From NCBI GenBank assembly GCA_018105865.1, contig CM030834.1, positions 5,811,257-5,875,256 of the forward strand: DNA of 64,000 bases, written 5' to 3'. Shown in pieces: positions 1 to 10,395 of the stretch; position 1 is the first letter of the stretch; each line of letters begins with the position of its first letter. Source of the DNA: Metaphire vulgaris (lineage: Eukaryota; Annelida; Clitellata; Crassiclitellata; Megascolecidae). The notes below the pieces were generated by a model that had not been told where the DNA came from, did not search any database, and saw only the letters and a list, made by a program, of their open reading frames with translations. A program made the translations under genes and the position numbers.

Positions 1-210
1 CGCATCCTTGGGACGACCAGTGAGGTGGAACGGGCAGATCTCAGGCGTTGCCGACCTTCCAAGTTAGCTACTTGTACCAGTTCAGTCGCCAGGTATGCAG
101 GGCCGACACCATTCAGGCATCGGTAGGCTAATAACGCGAGCTTGAAGTGGATTCTTTCTGGCGCTGTCAGCCAGTGCAAATCACGAAGCGATGGAGTTAC
201 GTGTTCACCT
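1..210 (-). pseudogene. LINE reverse transcriptase 3' fragment, L2/CR1-like
   Basis: Read on the minus strand from base 210 down, the sequence is open and gives the region that follows the RT palm in L2/CR1-like LINEs. It starts with a HVTPSLRDLHWL-type stretch, then FKLALLAYRCLNGVGPAYL and a LRSARSTSLVVP-type stretch. The same block is seen at 54.95-55.26 kb and, more distantly, at 58.8 kb. Only this C-terminal part is present and it runs off the window edge, so it is a fragment. Clade assignment is by remembered family resemblance. Confidence 0.75.
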
Positions 211-221
211 GTTATATATCT

Positions 222-408
222 CTACTTCCGGTTGAGGAAACCGTCGTAGATTGTCGTCGTTATATATCTTACCGACGTTCTGTGAAAGCAGACCGATTGG
301 ATAGTTGTCTGGCGGACCCGCCGAAAGGCGACCGTAATGTATGCCCGACTTCCGGTTGCAAAACCTGTCGTCGATTGTGTATTTGTTTTTTATGTTCTGA
401 CTTTCACC

Positions 409-468
<60 letters not shown>

Positions 469-500
469 AACGACTTCCGGTTGAGAAAACCGTCGTCGAC
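222..500 (+). repeat. Three spaced copies of a 28-bp motif
   Basis: An imperfect motif beginning ACTTCCGGTTG and continuing into a CCGTCGTCGA-type end occurs at 224, 348 and 473. The spacing is 124 and 125 bp. The sequence between copies is not obviously related, and the third interval contains the CT microsatellite. It may be the remains of a minisatellite or a chance pattern. Confidence 0.45.
414..463 (+). repeat. (CT)n microsatellite
   Basis: About 25 uninterrupted CT units. Reading frames crossing it (Ser-Leu on plus, Arg-Glu on minus) are artefacts of the repeat. Confidence 0.97.
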
Positions 501-527
501 CTCTTCTTCTCAATCTGACTTGTATTA

Positions 528-1195
528 TGAATGAATAATTGATGGATGAATGAATGTCATTGAAATGAAGTCGCACATAAACGTATGCAAACGACGCTCA
601 CTACACCTAACTACCACCTTCCATTCCAACTCAATAAAATCAAAGATAACCACGGCACCTCAATATTGATTGAAATTAATATTGATATACATCCCATTGC
701 ATAACTGTGTATATATTAGATGTTGTGTGATTATATGCATATTTTGTGCACCACACACACTTAACGATTTATGGCATAATTGTACACAATGAAGATTGAT
801 AATAAATGGCATAACTGTACACTATGAATCATCATCAATGGCCGTTTGTACATTGAATGTAAATAAAACCACTAAAACCATCCAGTATCTCTCTTTATCC
901 GTTATGGATGACCTCAGAATATACCGGGCCGATATGGACGGCGGCTCTACGCGCCTTAACCAAGTTATAAAGAAACCGTCCTACTGACGTCATTCAAGAG
1001 GGGAAAACACCATCGCAAACACGAGTATGAGTATCTCTCAAGAATAACGTTCTGATGATACCCAGCAATGGAATATCGTTACAATACTTTTTTAAAATAT
1101 ATATTGATACAAGATACAAGATACTTTTTTGTCTCTAAGCTACGTATCTAGATACATGTATCTTAGATACTTAACAACACTGTACATAAATGTTT
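528..1195. other. Non-coding AT-rich stretch with short repeats
   Basis: No coding signal. A 23-bp imperfect direct repeat (ATGGCATAAYTGTACAC type) lies at about 770 and 806. Between 1085 and 1175 the word GATAC and its complement recur, including the perfect palindrome GTATCTAGATAC. This stretch abuts the truncated 5' LTR of the gypsy element. Confidence 0.6.
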
Positions 1196-1286
1196 CAGAC
1201 GTTGATTTGAATACAAGCATAGTCATAGTCGTATCTAACTGTGTCTCTGATTGCTGTAGTCTAAACCACTATAGACTCTCAGTTAA
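1196..1286 (+). repeat. 5' LTR remnant of gypsy element
   Basis: About 90 bp matching 6255-6340 with a few substitutions and a 6-bp gap. Both copies end at the same CTCAGTTAA sequence. The upstream part of the LTR is missing, replaced by unrelated AT-rich sequence. Confidence 0.8.
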
Positions 1287-1354
1287 AGGCGTAGCTAAAG
1301 ACGCCACATGATATCGAACATTATCAACCGATAGCGTTAAGAAAAACTGTTGGA

Positions 1355-2170
1355 ATGGCTAGTGCTTCTCACATTCCGTTGCCTGCAAAATGAAACTTAA
1401 CTGCGTCGAACATTGGAAATGAATGGCGTCGTTTTAAATGCCAGTGGTTGAATTACGTAACAGCTGCGAAACTGTATCAAGAGACAGCGGAATGTCAGGC
1501 AATATTGCTTGTGTCGATAGGGACAGAAGCCTATTGCGTTTGTGAATCTATGACTCTGACGGACGCTCAAAGAGCAAGAACAGCGGATTTGTTATAAGCG
1601 TTTGAACAGCATTGCGTCGGAGCGGTAAACGAAGTCTACGAACGATGTCTTCCATAGTCGGAAATAAGGCAGCGGCGAATCTTTTGACGTCTTCTTATCA
1701 AAGTTACGGCGACTCGTTCGTTTCTGTGGTTTTGGCGACACCGAAGCATCGATGATCCGGGAATCGGATCGTCCTCGGCATCGCAGACGATGCGACGAGA
1801 AAGAAGGTCCTGGGGACACGCGACCTTGATCTTCAGCGGGCCATCGATCTGTGTCGTGCACAGGAAACGACGTCAAAGCAGTTTAAAGCGATGACTGCGC
1901 CTGAGGAAGTCAACGCTTTGCGACTGGAGTCGACGCCTCGCCGTCATCAGAATCGTCATCATTGCGACAGAGCGTGGTCCCATAATCGTCGTCACGAGAA
2001 CAGGGACCAAAGTCAGCGCCCCAGCCATCGTCAAAGTCGCTCTGGAAAGGGTACGATGATCGTGTCGTTTCCGCGGTCATTGCCATGACAACGGGCGAGC
2101 GCATTGCCCTGCTTTTGGCGCTGTTTGACGCAAGTGCCAAGGCAAGAATAATGTTGCTGCTGTTTGTGAA
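1355..2170 (+). pseudogene. gag: gypsy gag (capsid/nucleocapsid) pseudogene
   Basis: From ATG 1355 the frame gives a typical gag start (MASASHIPLPAK, then a stop), followed by the gag motif WRRFKCQWLNYVTAAKL. Further on, ATRKKVLGTRDLDLQ and AIDLCRAQE-type sequence match the capsid C-terminal region of Mag-like elements. At 2063-2167 a two-part zinc knuckle is visible (CRFRGHCHDNGRAHCPAFGA, then a stop in place of the next Cys, then RKCQGKNNVAAVC). Several stops and frame changes show that it is dead. It would have been the nucleic-acid-binding structural protein of the retrotransposon particle. Confidence 0.8.
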
Positions 2171-2256
2171 GGAAAATCTGCCTCTCACGGCAGTGTCAGA
2201 CAGCTTTCAGACGATTTTGAATCAGTCCTGGTTCTAAACACGACGGATATGGGCGA

Positions 2257-2400
2257 TGCATCAACTTTACACTTGATTGCGGAAGCACGCTGTGCACTCT
2301 TCCGAAGTCGATTTACGATGATCTACAAATAAACTTGCACTTCGTCCGGCGAACTCTATTTTGCAGATGTTTAATGATCAGCAGTTAGCGACGGAAGGAC
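2257..2400 (+). pseudogene. gypsy protease remnant
   Basis: From 2260 one frame reads INFTLDCGSTLCTLPKSIYD. This is the retropepsin active-site region in which the usual D-[ST]-G is D-C-G. The downstream protease half is unrecognisable. It lies between gag and RT as expected for Ty3/gypsy. Confidence 0.65.
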
Positions 2401-2516
2401 TGACTGAGGTTATTGTCACGCATCAGAAGAATTAAAGCATCAGAAGAATGAAAGAATGAAGCAGATGAAAGTTGAATTTTAAATCACTGCTCATGACAAT
2501 CCGATCTTAATTAAGC

Positions 2517-3472
2517 ATGTCAGCATGCAGAGATTTTGATTTAATTCGCATTGTTGAAGACCATATATGCATGATTGAAGCTGCTGTTCCGTCCATGATG
2601 GACCGTGCGTTAACTGAAGCAGACGTTTTCGCACAGTACACCGATCTTTTCGATGGAAAACTCAGATTATTAGAAGGCACTGTTCACTTGGATATGGACA
2701 TATCGTTTCGTCCAGTTCGCCTGCCACTTCGTCGAATCTCCATCGCAGTCCGAAGTCGATTCGAAGAGGAACTTCAGAAAATGGTTCAACGAGAAATAAT
2801 TGTTTCTGTGACTGAAGCAACACCATGGATTTCAGCGTTAGTGGTCACAATTAAGAACAATGGAAAGTTTCGTTTGTGTTTAGACCCCACAAGAACTTTG
2901 AATCTAGCTTTAATTCGAAATCAAATCTGTCTTTCTACTCTAGACGACATTCTGCACCAGCTAACAGGAGTAAGGTTTTCAGTGCAGTTGACTGTGAAAA
3001 TGCGTTCAACCTTTTAAAATTAGACGAGGAATCGAGTTTTCTCTCTACTTTTGATACGCCCTACGGCCGTTATCGGTACTGCCGCTTACCATACGGATTA
3101 AAGACCTCGTCTGAAATTTGTCAATCACGAATTCATGCCGCTTTGTCTAGACTTAAAGAGATTTTCTGCATCGCAAACGATATTCTGATAACTGGTTCTG
3201 GAGATTCGCGTACGGAAACTCTGGAGGACCATGACAAAAATCTAATTGCGCTTTTAGAGCGTTGCAAACAAAAAGGAGTAAAACTGAATCGACAAAAGAT
3301 GAAACTCCATCGCGAAACTCTTACTTTTATGGGTCATATGATTCGACCGAAGACGGTCTCCAACCCTCAGCGTCGGAAATGAAAGCGATCGGAAACTTTA
3401 CAACGCCTACGGATAAACCAGCGGTTCAACGTTTAATCGGATTCGCAAATTACCTCGCACGATTTTACCCAT
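2517..3472 (+). pseudogene. pol: gypsy reverse transcriptase, catalytic site mutated
   Basis: The first frame (2517-3017) gives the RT N-terminal linker, with FRPVRLPLRRISIAVRSR, TPWISALVV and KFRLCLDP. A frameshift near 2980 moves to the frame with DCENAFNLLKLDEESS (motif A), YCRLPYGLKTSSEICQ and then IANDILITG at about 3168-3190. The last is the YxDD box with its first Asp changed to Asn. A further frame change leads to AVQRLIGFANYLARFYP, the end of the thumb. RT activity is excluded by the Asn substitution and the frameshifts. Confidence 0.88.
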
Positions 3473-4022
3473 GCGTCCAGCATAAGCCTGTATGTTGAAG
3501 CCAGCTGTGGACGCCATATTTGTTAACGCGCAACATTACAAGCACATCAAGAGAGAGCAGCAGAAAATGGCGCTCACCAATCAAAATCTGTATACTGAAC
3601 ATAAATATTCATGAGACTTCTTTCATTGGTCGGCGCCATTTTCTACTGCTCTGTCTTGAGGTGCTTGTGCAACATTGCGTTTGCGACAGGCGACATCCAA
3701 GGGTGATAGCAATCGAATCGAATACTGCTTCATTTAAATTATAATGAAATAATTGATTACAACAATCTTCGGACGTTTGCTGAATCATCCCAGCGAGGTT
3801 GAAAATTTTCGCAACTTTTGAATTTTTGAGCCCGTTTTCAAATCCGGGCTTTTCTGGGCTTTTTTAAAAACGTTATCTGCGCTTTTTTAAAACGCTATCT
3901 GGGCTTTTTCCTATGCTTTGCGTGACTACATATGGCGGATAGGCTCCGCCCACACGCCCATAACTGGCTTCGCCGCTAAGCAAGCCTGCTTAGGCTCAAG
4001 CTCCTGGGTATCATTCCTCCAA
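3472..4022. mobile_element. Unclassified ~550-bp insertion in gypsy pol
   Basis: The pol reading stops at ARFYP (3470) and resumes at the equivalent position after 4030. The two junctions share GATTTTACCC(C)AT at 3461-3472 and 4023-4035, which looks like an 11-12 bp TSD. The insert has no coding content. It contains a foldback sequence at 3527-3681 and imperfect tandem repeats of GGGCTTTTTTAAAACG type at 3840-3915. A long TSD suggests retroposition, but the class is unresolved. Confidence 0.65.
3527..3681. repeat. Foldback/MITE-like hairpin
   Basis: Bases 3529-3581 and 3626-3679 are imperfect reverse complements over about 53 bp, sharing AGCAGAAAATGGCG / CGCCATTTTCTACTGCT. A loop of about 45 bp lies between them. 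It sits in the left part of the insertion in gypsy pol, and could be a separate foldback element inside it. Confidence 0.75.
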
Positions 4023-4620
4023 GATTTTACCCCATTTCAGTGACGTAGTTTTGCCGCTTTGCGAACGACTCAAGTCTGAAAATGAGTTCCGTTGGGATGA
4101 GCGCCATATCGCTGCTTTTGATCAATTTAAAGAAATGCTGAAGACTGCGCCTGTCCTGCATTATTTCGATGAGAAAACCAAAATTTTGATTCACGCTGAT
4201 GCCAGTAAATCGGGTTTGGATGGTTTTACTTTAAGGCAACGAGGTCATCCAATTTGCGAGCGTGCTCTCTCTCCATCTGAGATTAATTTTGCCCAGATCG
4301 AAAAAGAGGCATTGAGTATTGTCTACGCGTTGGAAAAATGGAATACTTATGTAAATGGTAGAAGAGTGGTAATAGAGAACGATCATCGATCATTGATGTT
4401 CAAGAAATCTTTGGCTCCCGCACCAAAAGGACTTCAGATAATGATGCTCCGCCTTCAAAGATTTGACTTCGACCTCCGTTTCAACGCCGGAAGGGAATTA
4501 ATTTGGCAGACAGTTTGTCGAGAGCCTACGATCCTAAGGGCACCGAACAAATTTTCGACGAAGAGGTCGCATTTCTTGCTTCAACGGATGCAGAACAGAG
4601 GGCGGAGATTCGTATGATTG
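4023..4620 (+). pseudogene. pol: gypsy RNase H pseudogene
   Basis: Frame with SENEFRWDERHIAAFDQFKE (RT/RNase H connection), ILIHADASKSGLDG (RNase H start, first catalytic Asp present), INFAQIEKEALSIVYALEKW and VVIENDHRSL. In the last, the usual T-D-H of Ty3 RNase H is N-D-H. A frameshift near 4503 leads to LADSLSRAYDPKGTEQ, the usual end of the domain. This module would degrade the RNA strand during reverse transcription. Confidence 0.85.
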
Positions 4621-5515
4621 TCTCTCCAGCCACTTTGAAATTGATAATGGAAGCTGCCAACAATCCGAGCTACATTCGTTTGAAACAGCAAATTATTGAG
4701 GGCTGGCCAGAGAATACGAAACATCTGCCAGACGATATTCGAGCCTACTCTACGTTTGCAGACGAGTTGGCCGTCTCTCGAGGACTAATCTACAAAGAAA
4801 GTCGTTTGATCGTCCCGGCACTTGTCAGGTCAGAGATCGTCTACATAGTAGTTACATCGGTCTGAATGGTTGTCTCAGACGGGCTCGTAAAATCGTATAT
4901 TGGACCGGACTCAATTCTGAACTCAGGGCGAAGGTCAAGAAATGCCCCGTTTGTAACCAATACCGCGATGACCTACCCCGAGAGCCTTTTTGCAGCCCTA
5001 TCCCGTACCTTCGAGGACGTGGGAAAGAATATCATGTGATATCTTTACTTTTGATCAGAAAGAATATTTAATTTCAGTTTGCCGCCATCTGTCCGGATTC
5101 TTCGAAATAGACAAAAGGCTGTGACGAACATTATATTCTGTTTAAAGATAATCTTTGCAAGATTCGGAATTCCAGATAAAATGCACAGCGACAATTCACC
5201 ATTCAATCCAATGGAATTTCGTCAGTTTGCGAATCAATACGAGTTCGAACGTATTACAAATTCACCACATTTGTTCGCCATCCAATGGCAGAGTGGAAAA
5301 TTTTATACGGGCAGCTAAAAGATTATTGAAAAGCCCAGAGCAGACTGATCTGATCAATTTTCTTGCGATTTTAGAGTGGCATGACACGCCCGGAAAAAAT
5401 TCCCATCTTTCACATGCGCAAATTCTTCTTGGAAGGCGTACTAAAACTAGAATTCCTATTTGCGACAAGCTCCTAGCTTCGCCCTGTGCTACAAGCGCCA
5501 AGGACGCTCTATAAG
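4620..5515 (+). pseudogene. pol: gypsy integrase pseudogene
   Basis: The zinc-binding module is seen at about 4846-5000: HSSY where HSSH is expected, GCLRRARKIVYWTG, then KKCPVCNQYRDDLPREP supplying the two Cys. The core follows after frameshifts. LSGFFEID (about 5090) lacks the expected first catalytic Asp. FGIPDKMHSDNSPFNPMEF retains the second. NGRVENFIRAAKRLLKSPEQ, in yet another frame, retains the Glu. The core C-terminus (ILLGRRTKTRIPICDKLL) is clear. Frameshifts and two ligand or catalytic substitutions make it non-functional. Confidence 0.85.
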
Positions 5516-6028
5516 TTTCAAGACAGAAAAAGGCCGCTTATTAACAATTGACATACAATAAATCGACGAAAACTGGAGAAGGGCCAGACTGTGAAGGTAA
5601 AATCTCACCCGCGCTCAGATCAGTGGCGCAATGCAGAAATCGTGGACGTTTTGCCACATCGTTGATTCAACGTCAAGTTTCCTGATGTCAGTGTGAGGCG
5701 ACGTACGCACAAACACGTGAGGTTTTCATCCGAGCCTCCGATAGTATTTATGGAAGAAAATGATCTACAACAATCGGGGAAATGAGAAGAAAATGGAAAT
5801 GTCATTTTGCGGCCACAGTACTTTCCACAGCGAGGCGAAGAGCGAGGCAATTATCCAGCCAGCGCTGCTCATTTGACAAAGCCATGCCTGAAGCCATCCT
5901 CATCTGGCTCAACCCAACAAACATCCAATCAACAGCCGAACGCTACTATAGAAAAAACAGCGCCACCTGTGAAACCCTATAGAAGTAGATCAGGGCGGAT
6001 TGTTAAAAAGCCCAGTAGATACAGATAG
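5516..6028 (+). pseudogene. gypsy pol C-terminal tail
   Basis: Degenerate reading continues as KLEKGQTVKVKSHPRSDQWR and RRRTHKHVRF, a DNA-binding-tail type of sequence. It ends with RSGRIVKKPSRYR and a stop at 6028, the usual terminus of gypsy pol proteins. Frame changes occur near 5530 and 5800. Confidence 0.7.
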
Positions 6029-6140
6029 TTCTGACTTTAAACACGAGGCGTATTTTGCGGATAACAAATGATGCATTTTAGGCCTGGACTGCTATTTACA
6101 TATTCATTTGTTTAATTAGTGATTACCCTAAGACCTAAGT

Positions 6141-6340
6141 AAAGAGAGAGGATGCAGAGTGATGGACATTTCTAGACCACGCCTACTCTCCAATAGATGA
6201 ACACTTGACCAGCTAGGCATATAGAAGCCAGCTACAGTAGTAGTAGTTGTTCTCCAGACGTTGATCTGAATACAAGTATAGTCATATCTAGCTGTGTATC
6301 TGATTGCTGTAGCATAAAACCACTATAGGCTCTCAGTTAA
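6141..6340 (+). repeat. Polypurine tract and 3' LTR of gypsy element
   Basis: AAAGAGAGAGGA at 6141-6152 is followed at 6153 by TG, the expected LTR start. The last 86 bp match the 5' remnant at 1196-1286. The inferred LTR is about 188 bp and ends near CTCAGTTAA at 6340. The terminal CA is not clearly preserved. Confidence 0.75.
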
Positions 6341-6552
6341 TAATGAAAATAAGACAGTTGAAAATTAGGATGGGGTCAAGAGTTGTAATGAATAAGTAAT
6401 GCAGGAAAGTGACTTCTAATAGCATTGGTTTAGTAAAAACAAGTGGAATGTTTACATATATGGATAAAGTTAAGTATTATATACTCATATATCAAAGTAA
6501 ATCCCTAAAAATTCATAAATCAAAGTAAAACCCAAATATTAGTTCATGTCTG

Positions 6553-7880
6553 TTACTTGCTTGTCGATAATATATTTTTAAAGATTTATTTTAAAGATGT
6601 CAAGGTTTGATTGAGTAGTGGTGTTCTCGGGTAAACTATTCCAGATTTTGGGTCCATTGAATCTAATTGTGAATAGACTTCTATTTGTTGAAGTAAAAAA
6701 AATATAAAGTTTATTGAAATTTCTTGTGTTGTATTTGTATTTATTATTTGAATTGTTGAAAAATTTATGCTGGTAAAGAAGTGCTGGAGCCAAGTTATGA
6801 AGATATTTAAATATTAATATAGCAGTTTGCTGAAGATGAATATGTGTAATTAATGGTATTTTATTAATATTAGCTAAATTTATCGCACTAATATAATCAT
6901 GACTTCTAAAAATTATCCTTATTGCTTTATTTTGTAAAATTTGAATTTTTTAATTGTTGTTTTGTAGTTTAGCCTCCAAATGATGGTACAATATGTTAAG
7001 TGTGAGTGAATTAAAGAATAATAGATGTGATGGAGTGCTTTTGCATTAAAAAGTTTTTGATTTGTCTGATAATGTTAATGTTATTAGCAATTTTATTAGC
7101 TAATATTTCAGAATGTTCTTTCCAATCTAAATTTTCATTAATATTTATGCCCAGAAATTTTTTAGATTTACTTTGTTTAAGTTCCAAATTTTGTATTTTA
7201 ATTTAACATGGTTTGTACTCAGTTGTTTTTTCTTAGGATAGAAAATAATGTAAGATGATTTGTTAACATTAAGTGATAATTTATTAAGCCTAAACCAATT
7301 TGAGATACTAATCAATTCTTTATTTATTTGGACTATTAGCTCATCTAGGTTATTATGACTTGCTAGTAGATTTGTATCATCAGCAAAGATCAGATATTTA
7401 AATAATATAGAAGCATACGGGAGATAATTTATAAAAATGATAAATAATAGAAGACCAAGAGGACCAAGCGATCCTTGGGGTACCCCACAAGTTATATTGG
7501 CCATTTCAGATTTGTTATTATTAAATATTGAGAATTGTTTTCTATTAGTTAGGTAGTTCAAGAACCAATTTAGTGCATTTCTCTTAATTCCATAATGTTT
7601 AAGTTTGGTTAACAAAATTTCATGGTTGATACAGTCAAAAGCTTTAGAAAGGTCAAGAAAAATACCCACTGTATGTATATTAGATTCAAAGTTGGAAATT
7701 ACATGGTCGGTTAAACTTAGTAAAGGCATATAAGTCGCATGTTGAGCTCTAAATCCAAATTCGCAAGGTGTTAATATTTCAAATTTGTCCAAGTAACCTA
7801 TTAGTCGATTAAATATCGCCTTATATATTCCAGATAACATGCCATCCAGAATAACAAAAGTGACTTTCTGTTGAATTCCA
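6553..7880 (-). pseudogene. LINE reverse transcriptase, AT-rich Jockey/CR1-like
   Basis: Minus-strand RT with IFLDLSKAFDCINHEIL (motif A), NITCGVPQGSLGPLGLLLF (motif B, disturbed) and YLIFADDTNLLASHNN (intact FADD). One frameshift near 7150 separates this from the C-terminal part, which reaches FNGPKIWNSLPENTTTQ and a stop at 6553. The N-terminal RT fingers and endonuclease are missing (5' truncation near 7850-7900), typical of abortive target-primed reverse transcription. Codon use is far more AT-rich than in the 58-60 kb LINE. Confidence 0.85.
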
Positions 7881-8290
7881 AGCGAATTGTTCTTCCTGGT
7901 CCCGTCCAATTATATCGGCCGACTGACATTCAAATTGATCTCAAACCCAATCAAACAAGCTTATGTCATCATCTCCGAAATACTTAGGGGCCGTCCATGA
8001 ATAACGTAACGCGATCTTGGCATTTTTGACCTCCTCCCCTCGTCACAAGTCGTCGCAAAAAGTCAGACTTCCTAAAAATTAAGTCACAAGACGTTAACCC
8101 CTCCCTCCATATTTCTAGTGTAAAAATTAATTTTCAATTCACTGATTTCTTTTATGAAGCGGGTATTGCAATTAATTTATTTGAAAATATTCATTATAGT
8201 TATTATAGTTAAAGCGATATTCAGAAACGTTTTTAATTAATTTTTTTAAATGAATGATAACTTGATAAGTGTCAAATACGTTAAACTTTG
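7881..8290. other. Non-coding; DNA-transposon-like end motif
   Basis: No coding signal. At 7987 the sequence GGGGCCGTCCATGAATAACG is followed by pyrimidine-rich blocks (CCTCCCCTCGTCAC and CCCCTCCCTCC). A relative occurs at 61884 (GGGGCTGTCCATTAATTATG). These look like ends of a degraded DNA transposon whose class I cannot name. The remainder is AT-rich. Confidence 0.4.
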
Positions 8291-8690
8291 TTTCCAAATG
8301 TTGAATTTTCATAAAAGTCAAATTGTTCTTCCAAATAGGTTATTTCTGAGTTGAGACATAATCTAAAATCTTAGTTGCCTTTCGAACTTCGGCGGTATCT
8401 ACATGCGCAAGAAGTTGGTGAACCAGATAGGCCTAAACAAAGAATTCTTCACATCGTGAGTTAGTGATAATCGGCCTTAAACCGCTAAGTCGGCCTACCG
8501 CTTTTGCAAATTTCAATTGAATTGTGTGGTTTCATGACGCCATTATTCCTGGAATAAAACGTAACTACCGTATATCATTCAATGAATGCCAAACCTTTAA
8601 AAAGCGCCAGCCTTTATTTTTTAAATAAGGGACGAGAGCGACTTTTCTAAATGCTATAAGGACAAGGACTCAAAATGTCCAATAAATAGC
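8290..8690 (+). repeat. Dispersed repeat R2, copy 1
   Basis: About 400 bp matching 31315-31720 in the same orientation, including ATCGTGAGTTAGTGATAATC, CTACCGCTTTTGCAAATTTC and AACTACCGTATATCATT. Both copies end in AAGGACAAGGACTCAAAA. No reading frame is conserved, so it is a non-coding interspersed repeat. Confidence 0.85.
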
Positions 8691-8821
8691 ATGAGAAATA
8701 GAAATTCAAAAACTAACGGAAATAACAAACACATTCTACGAAAAAGAAGTTTGACCAGAAGAATTATTCAGTTTAGTTTAATCTTTGTAGCTATACCGAA
8801 AAAATTTAGTCACAAGGGTAT

Positions 8822-9165
8822 GTAGAGACCACAGAACCACAAGCCTCATAAGTCATGTGGCCAAAATAATTCTAAGAGAGCTACAGAGAGCAAGACAAAA
8901 AAAGACCAAATAAGTGAAGAACAGTTTGGTTTAAAAGAAGATTAGTGGCTGTAGGAATGCAATCTTTGTTCTAAGGATGCTGAGTGAAAGATGTATTGAA
9001 AAGCAGAGAGATCTTTACTTATGCTTCATTTATTATGAGAAGGCCTTCGACAACATCAAACACGAAGACCTATTTGAAAGCCTTGAATAAAGCAGGAATC
9101 GACGGAAAAAACAAAAGATGAATAGCGGATCTATACTGGAAGCAGGAGGGCACATCGCTACAAGG
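8822..9165 (+). pseudogene. RTE-like LINE RT fragment
   Basis: Plus-strand fragment reading SHVAKIILRELQRARQ-type sequence, then EEQFGLKED, CRNAIFVLRMLSERCIEKQR, DLYLCFIYYEKAFDNIKHED (motif A region) and AGIDGKNKR. It matches the minus-strand copy at 43.4-43.86 kb almost residue for residue. It has at least two frame disruptions and stops near 9165, so both ends are truncated. Confidence 0.85.
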
Positions 9166-9644
9166 ACTTCCAAATCCGAGATTGTATCCATTCACAAACA
9201 AAAAGCGGTATAGGCTGTATTTGATTGAGTAATCTAGATTTTCGCTTGAGAAAAGTCTCCACATCCTTAATAATATAAAAAATCAAGTCATTACAATATT
9301 GCACCACATATAGTTAAAGCAATGCTAGTACAATCACAAGAATATTACAGCGAAGTCTGAAACCCATTTAATAATAAATAGTTTAAAGGTAATATGATTA
9401 TCAACAAAGTAACAAATTAGCTTTAAAATTCACGGTTCTGCAAAAATTGACCCAAATATTTATCACTTCTAACAGCAAAACAATAATAGTTCAACAATAC
9501 ATTTAATATTGATGGCAAACCGTTTTATTGAAAGTTCTGGTGGTAGATATTTTCAAAAAGACTTACTGCGACGGCTGTAATGGCTGCACGTGAGCTTTTC
9601 TATGTGTCCTCTTATTTTGCTTTTCTGCTTTGTCCTGAATAGTA
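9166..9644. other. Unassigned AT-rich stretch
   Basis: No recognisable coding sequence or repeat; a short minus-strand frame at 9070-9264 is a shadow of the LINE fragment. Confidence 0.5.
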
Positions 9645-10012
9645 GGGTCATTTGAAGGGGATCCGTGACCATTTTGTTCCTACCTTTTTTTATTGCTGAT
9701 TCATGTACCTTGGACTATTAGAAGAAGACTTAGCTTCTATGTCCCTCTCAAATTTGGCGGCTAACTGCGCAAGAGTCCAAATCCAAGATGGCCGCCAATG
9801 GATATATACCGAAAGATTAAATTAAATAACTGTCGAAATTTTTTGACAAATTTTGATCAAATGTGCAAAAGAGGTTCACAATAACACTTGTTATAAGATG
9901 GTTTTGTCTAAAGTTGGCTACATTACATTTTATAAAGGTTGCTGTCCACCATATTAGCGATTGAACGTAACAGACATTAGTGCGATATGTGTTTGGGTTA
10001 GCACCAATTAGT
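9645..10012 (-). repeat. Inverted repeat arm A (3' part of orphan element)
   Basis: About 360 bp that recurs inverted at 16582-16975. Shared landmarks are GACCATTTTGTTCCTACCTT, CAAGATGGCCGCCAATGGAT and GTCGAAATTTTTTGACAAAT. Both copies encode ANPNT..TNVCYVQSLIWW at the same end, so they are copies of the 3' part of one dispersed protein-coding element. Confidence 0.85.
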
Positions 10013-10173
10013 GTGTCACTTTTGAAGTCGTCATTGTTTACAATGATGACTTCTGGTTTACCTTCAGCAATTTCAAAAGGGCAGTTCAGTGATCGCTTAT
10101 TATCAGTTACAGTCCAGAAATCACGTAGCACAAGGGCATAATCGGAAATTACACCCAAACTGTGTCGACGCAT
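9960..10173 (-). pseudogene. Orphan element protein, middle fragment
   Basis: Open minus-strand frame with HSLGVISDYALVLRDFW, CPFEIAEGKPEVIIVNNDDF and ANPNTYRTNVCYVQ. The pattern IVDNDDF...HRTNVMFVQ is one I remember from multi-copy uncharacterised proteins of marine invertebrates; I know no function for it. The upstream part of the same family lies at 14395-15075 on the same strand, with the L2-like LINE and a MITE between them. This fragment is therefore probably the downstream exon or half of a disrupted element gene. Confidence 0.5.
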
Positions 10174-10395
10174 ATATAGGTTAACGCGCTCCCTTGATTT
10201 TAGTCATTCCATGTATAATCACAGACATATTAAGTAAGTAAAATCTCGTGGATTTCTATAGCGCCTTGGCTAACAGCACAACAGTAGCTGCTTATTCTTA
10301 GGCGCTCAGCCTCTCTTAAAATAGCTATATGAAAGGTGTGGGATCAGCCAGTCAATAGTCAATATCCGAAGGGCAGTGAGGCTAGGTTGTTACAG

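Larger units (their letters stand above)
1196..6340 (+). mobile_element. Degenerate Ty3/gypsy LTR retrotransposon
   Basis: A complete but decayed gypsy-order element on the plus strand: truncated 5' LTR, gag with a double zinc knuckle, protease remnant, RT, RNase H, integrase, chromodomain-less C-terminus, polypurine tract and 3' LTR. A foreign segment sits in the RT/RNase H region. Stop codons and frameshifts occur in every domain and several catalytic residues are substituted, so the copy is inactive. Domain order RT-RNase H-integrase is diagnostic of Ty3/gypsy rather than copia. The gag and integrase style resembles Mag-like elements, which is inference. Confidence 0.9.

Noticed and set aside
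5620..5850. Minus-strand frames over the gypsy integrase tail
   Set aside because: Antisense shadows of the plus-strand gypsy pol.
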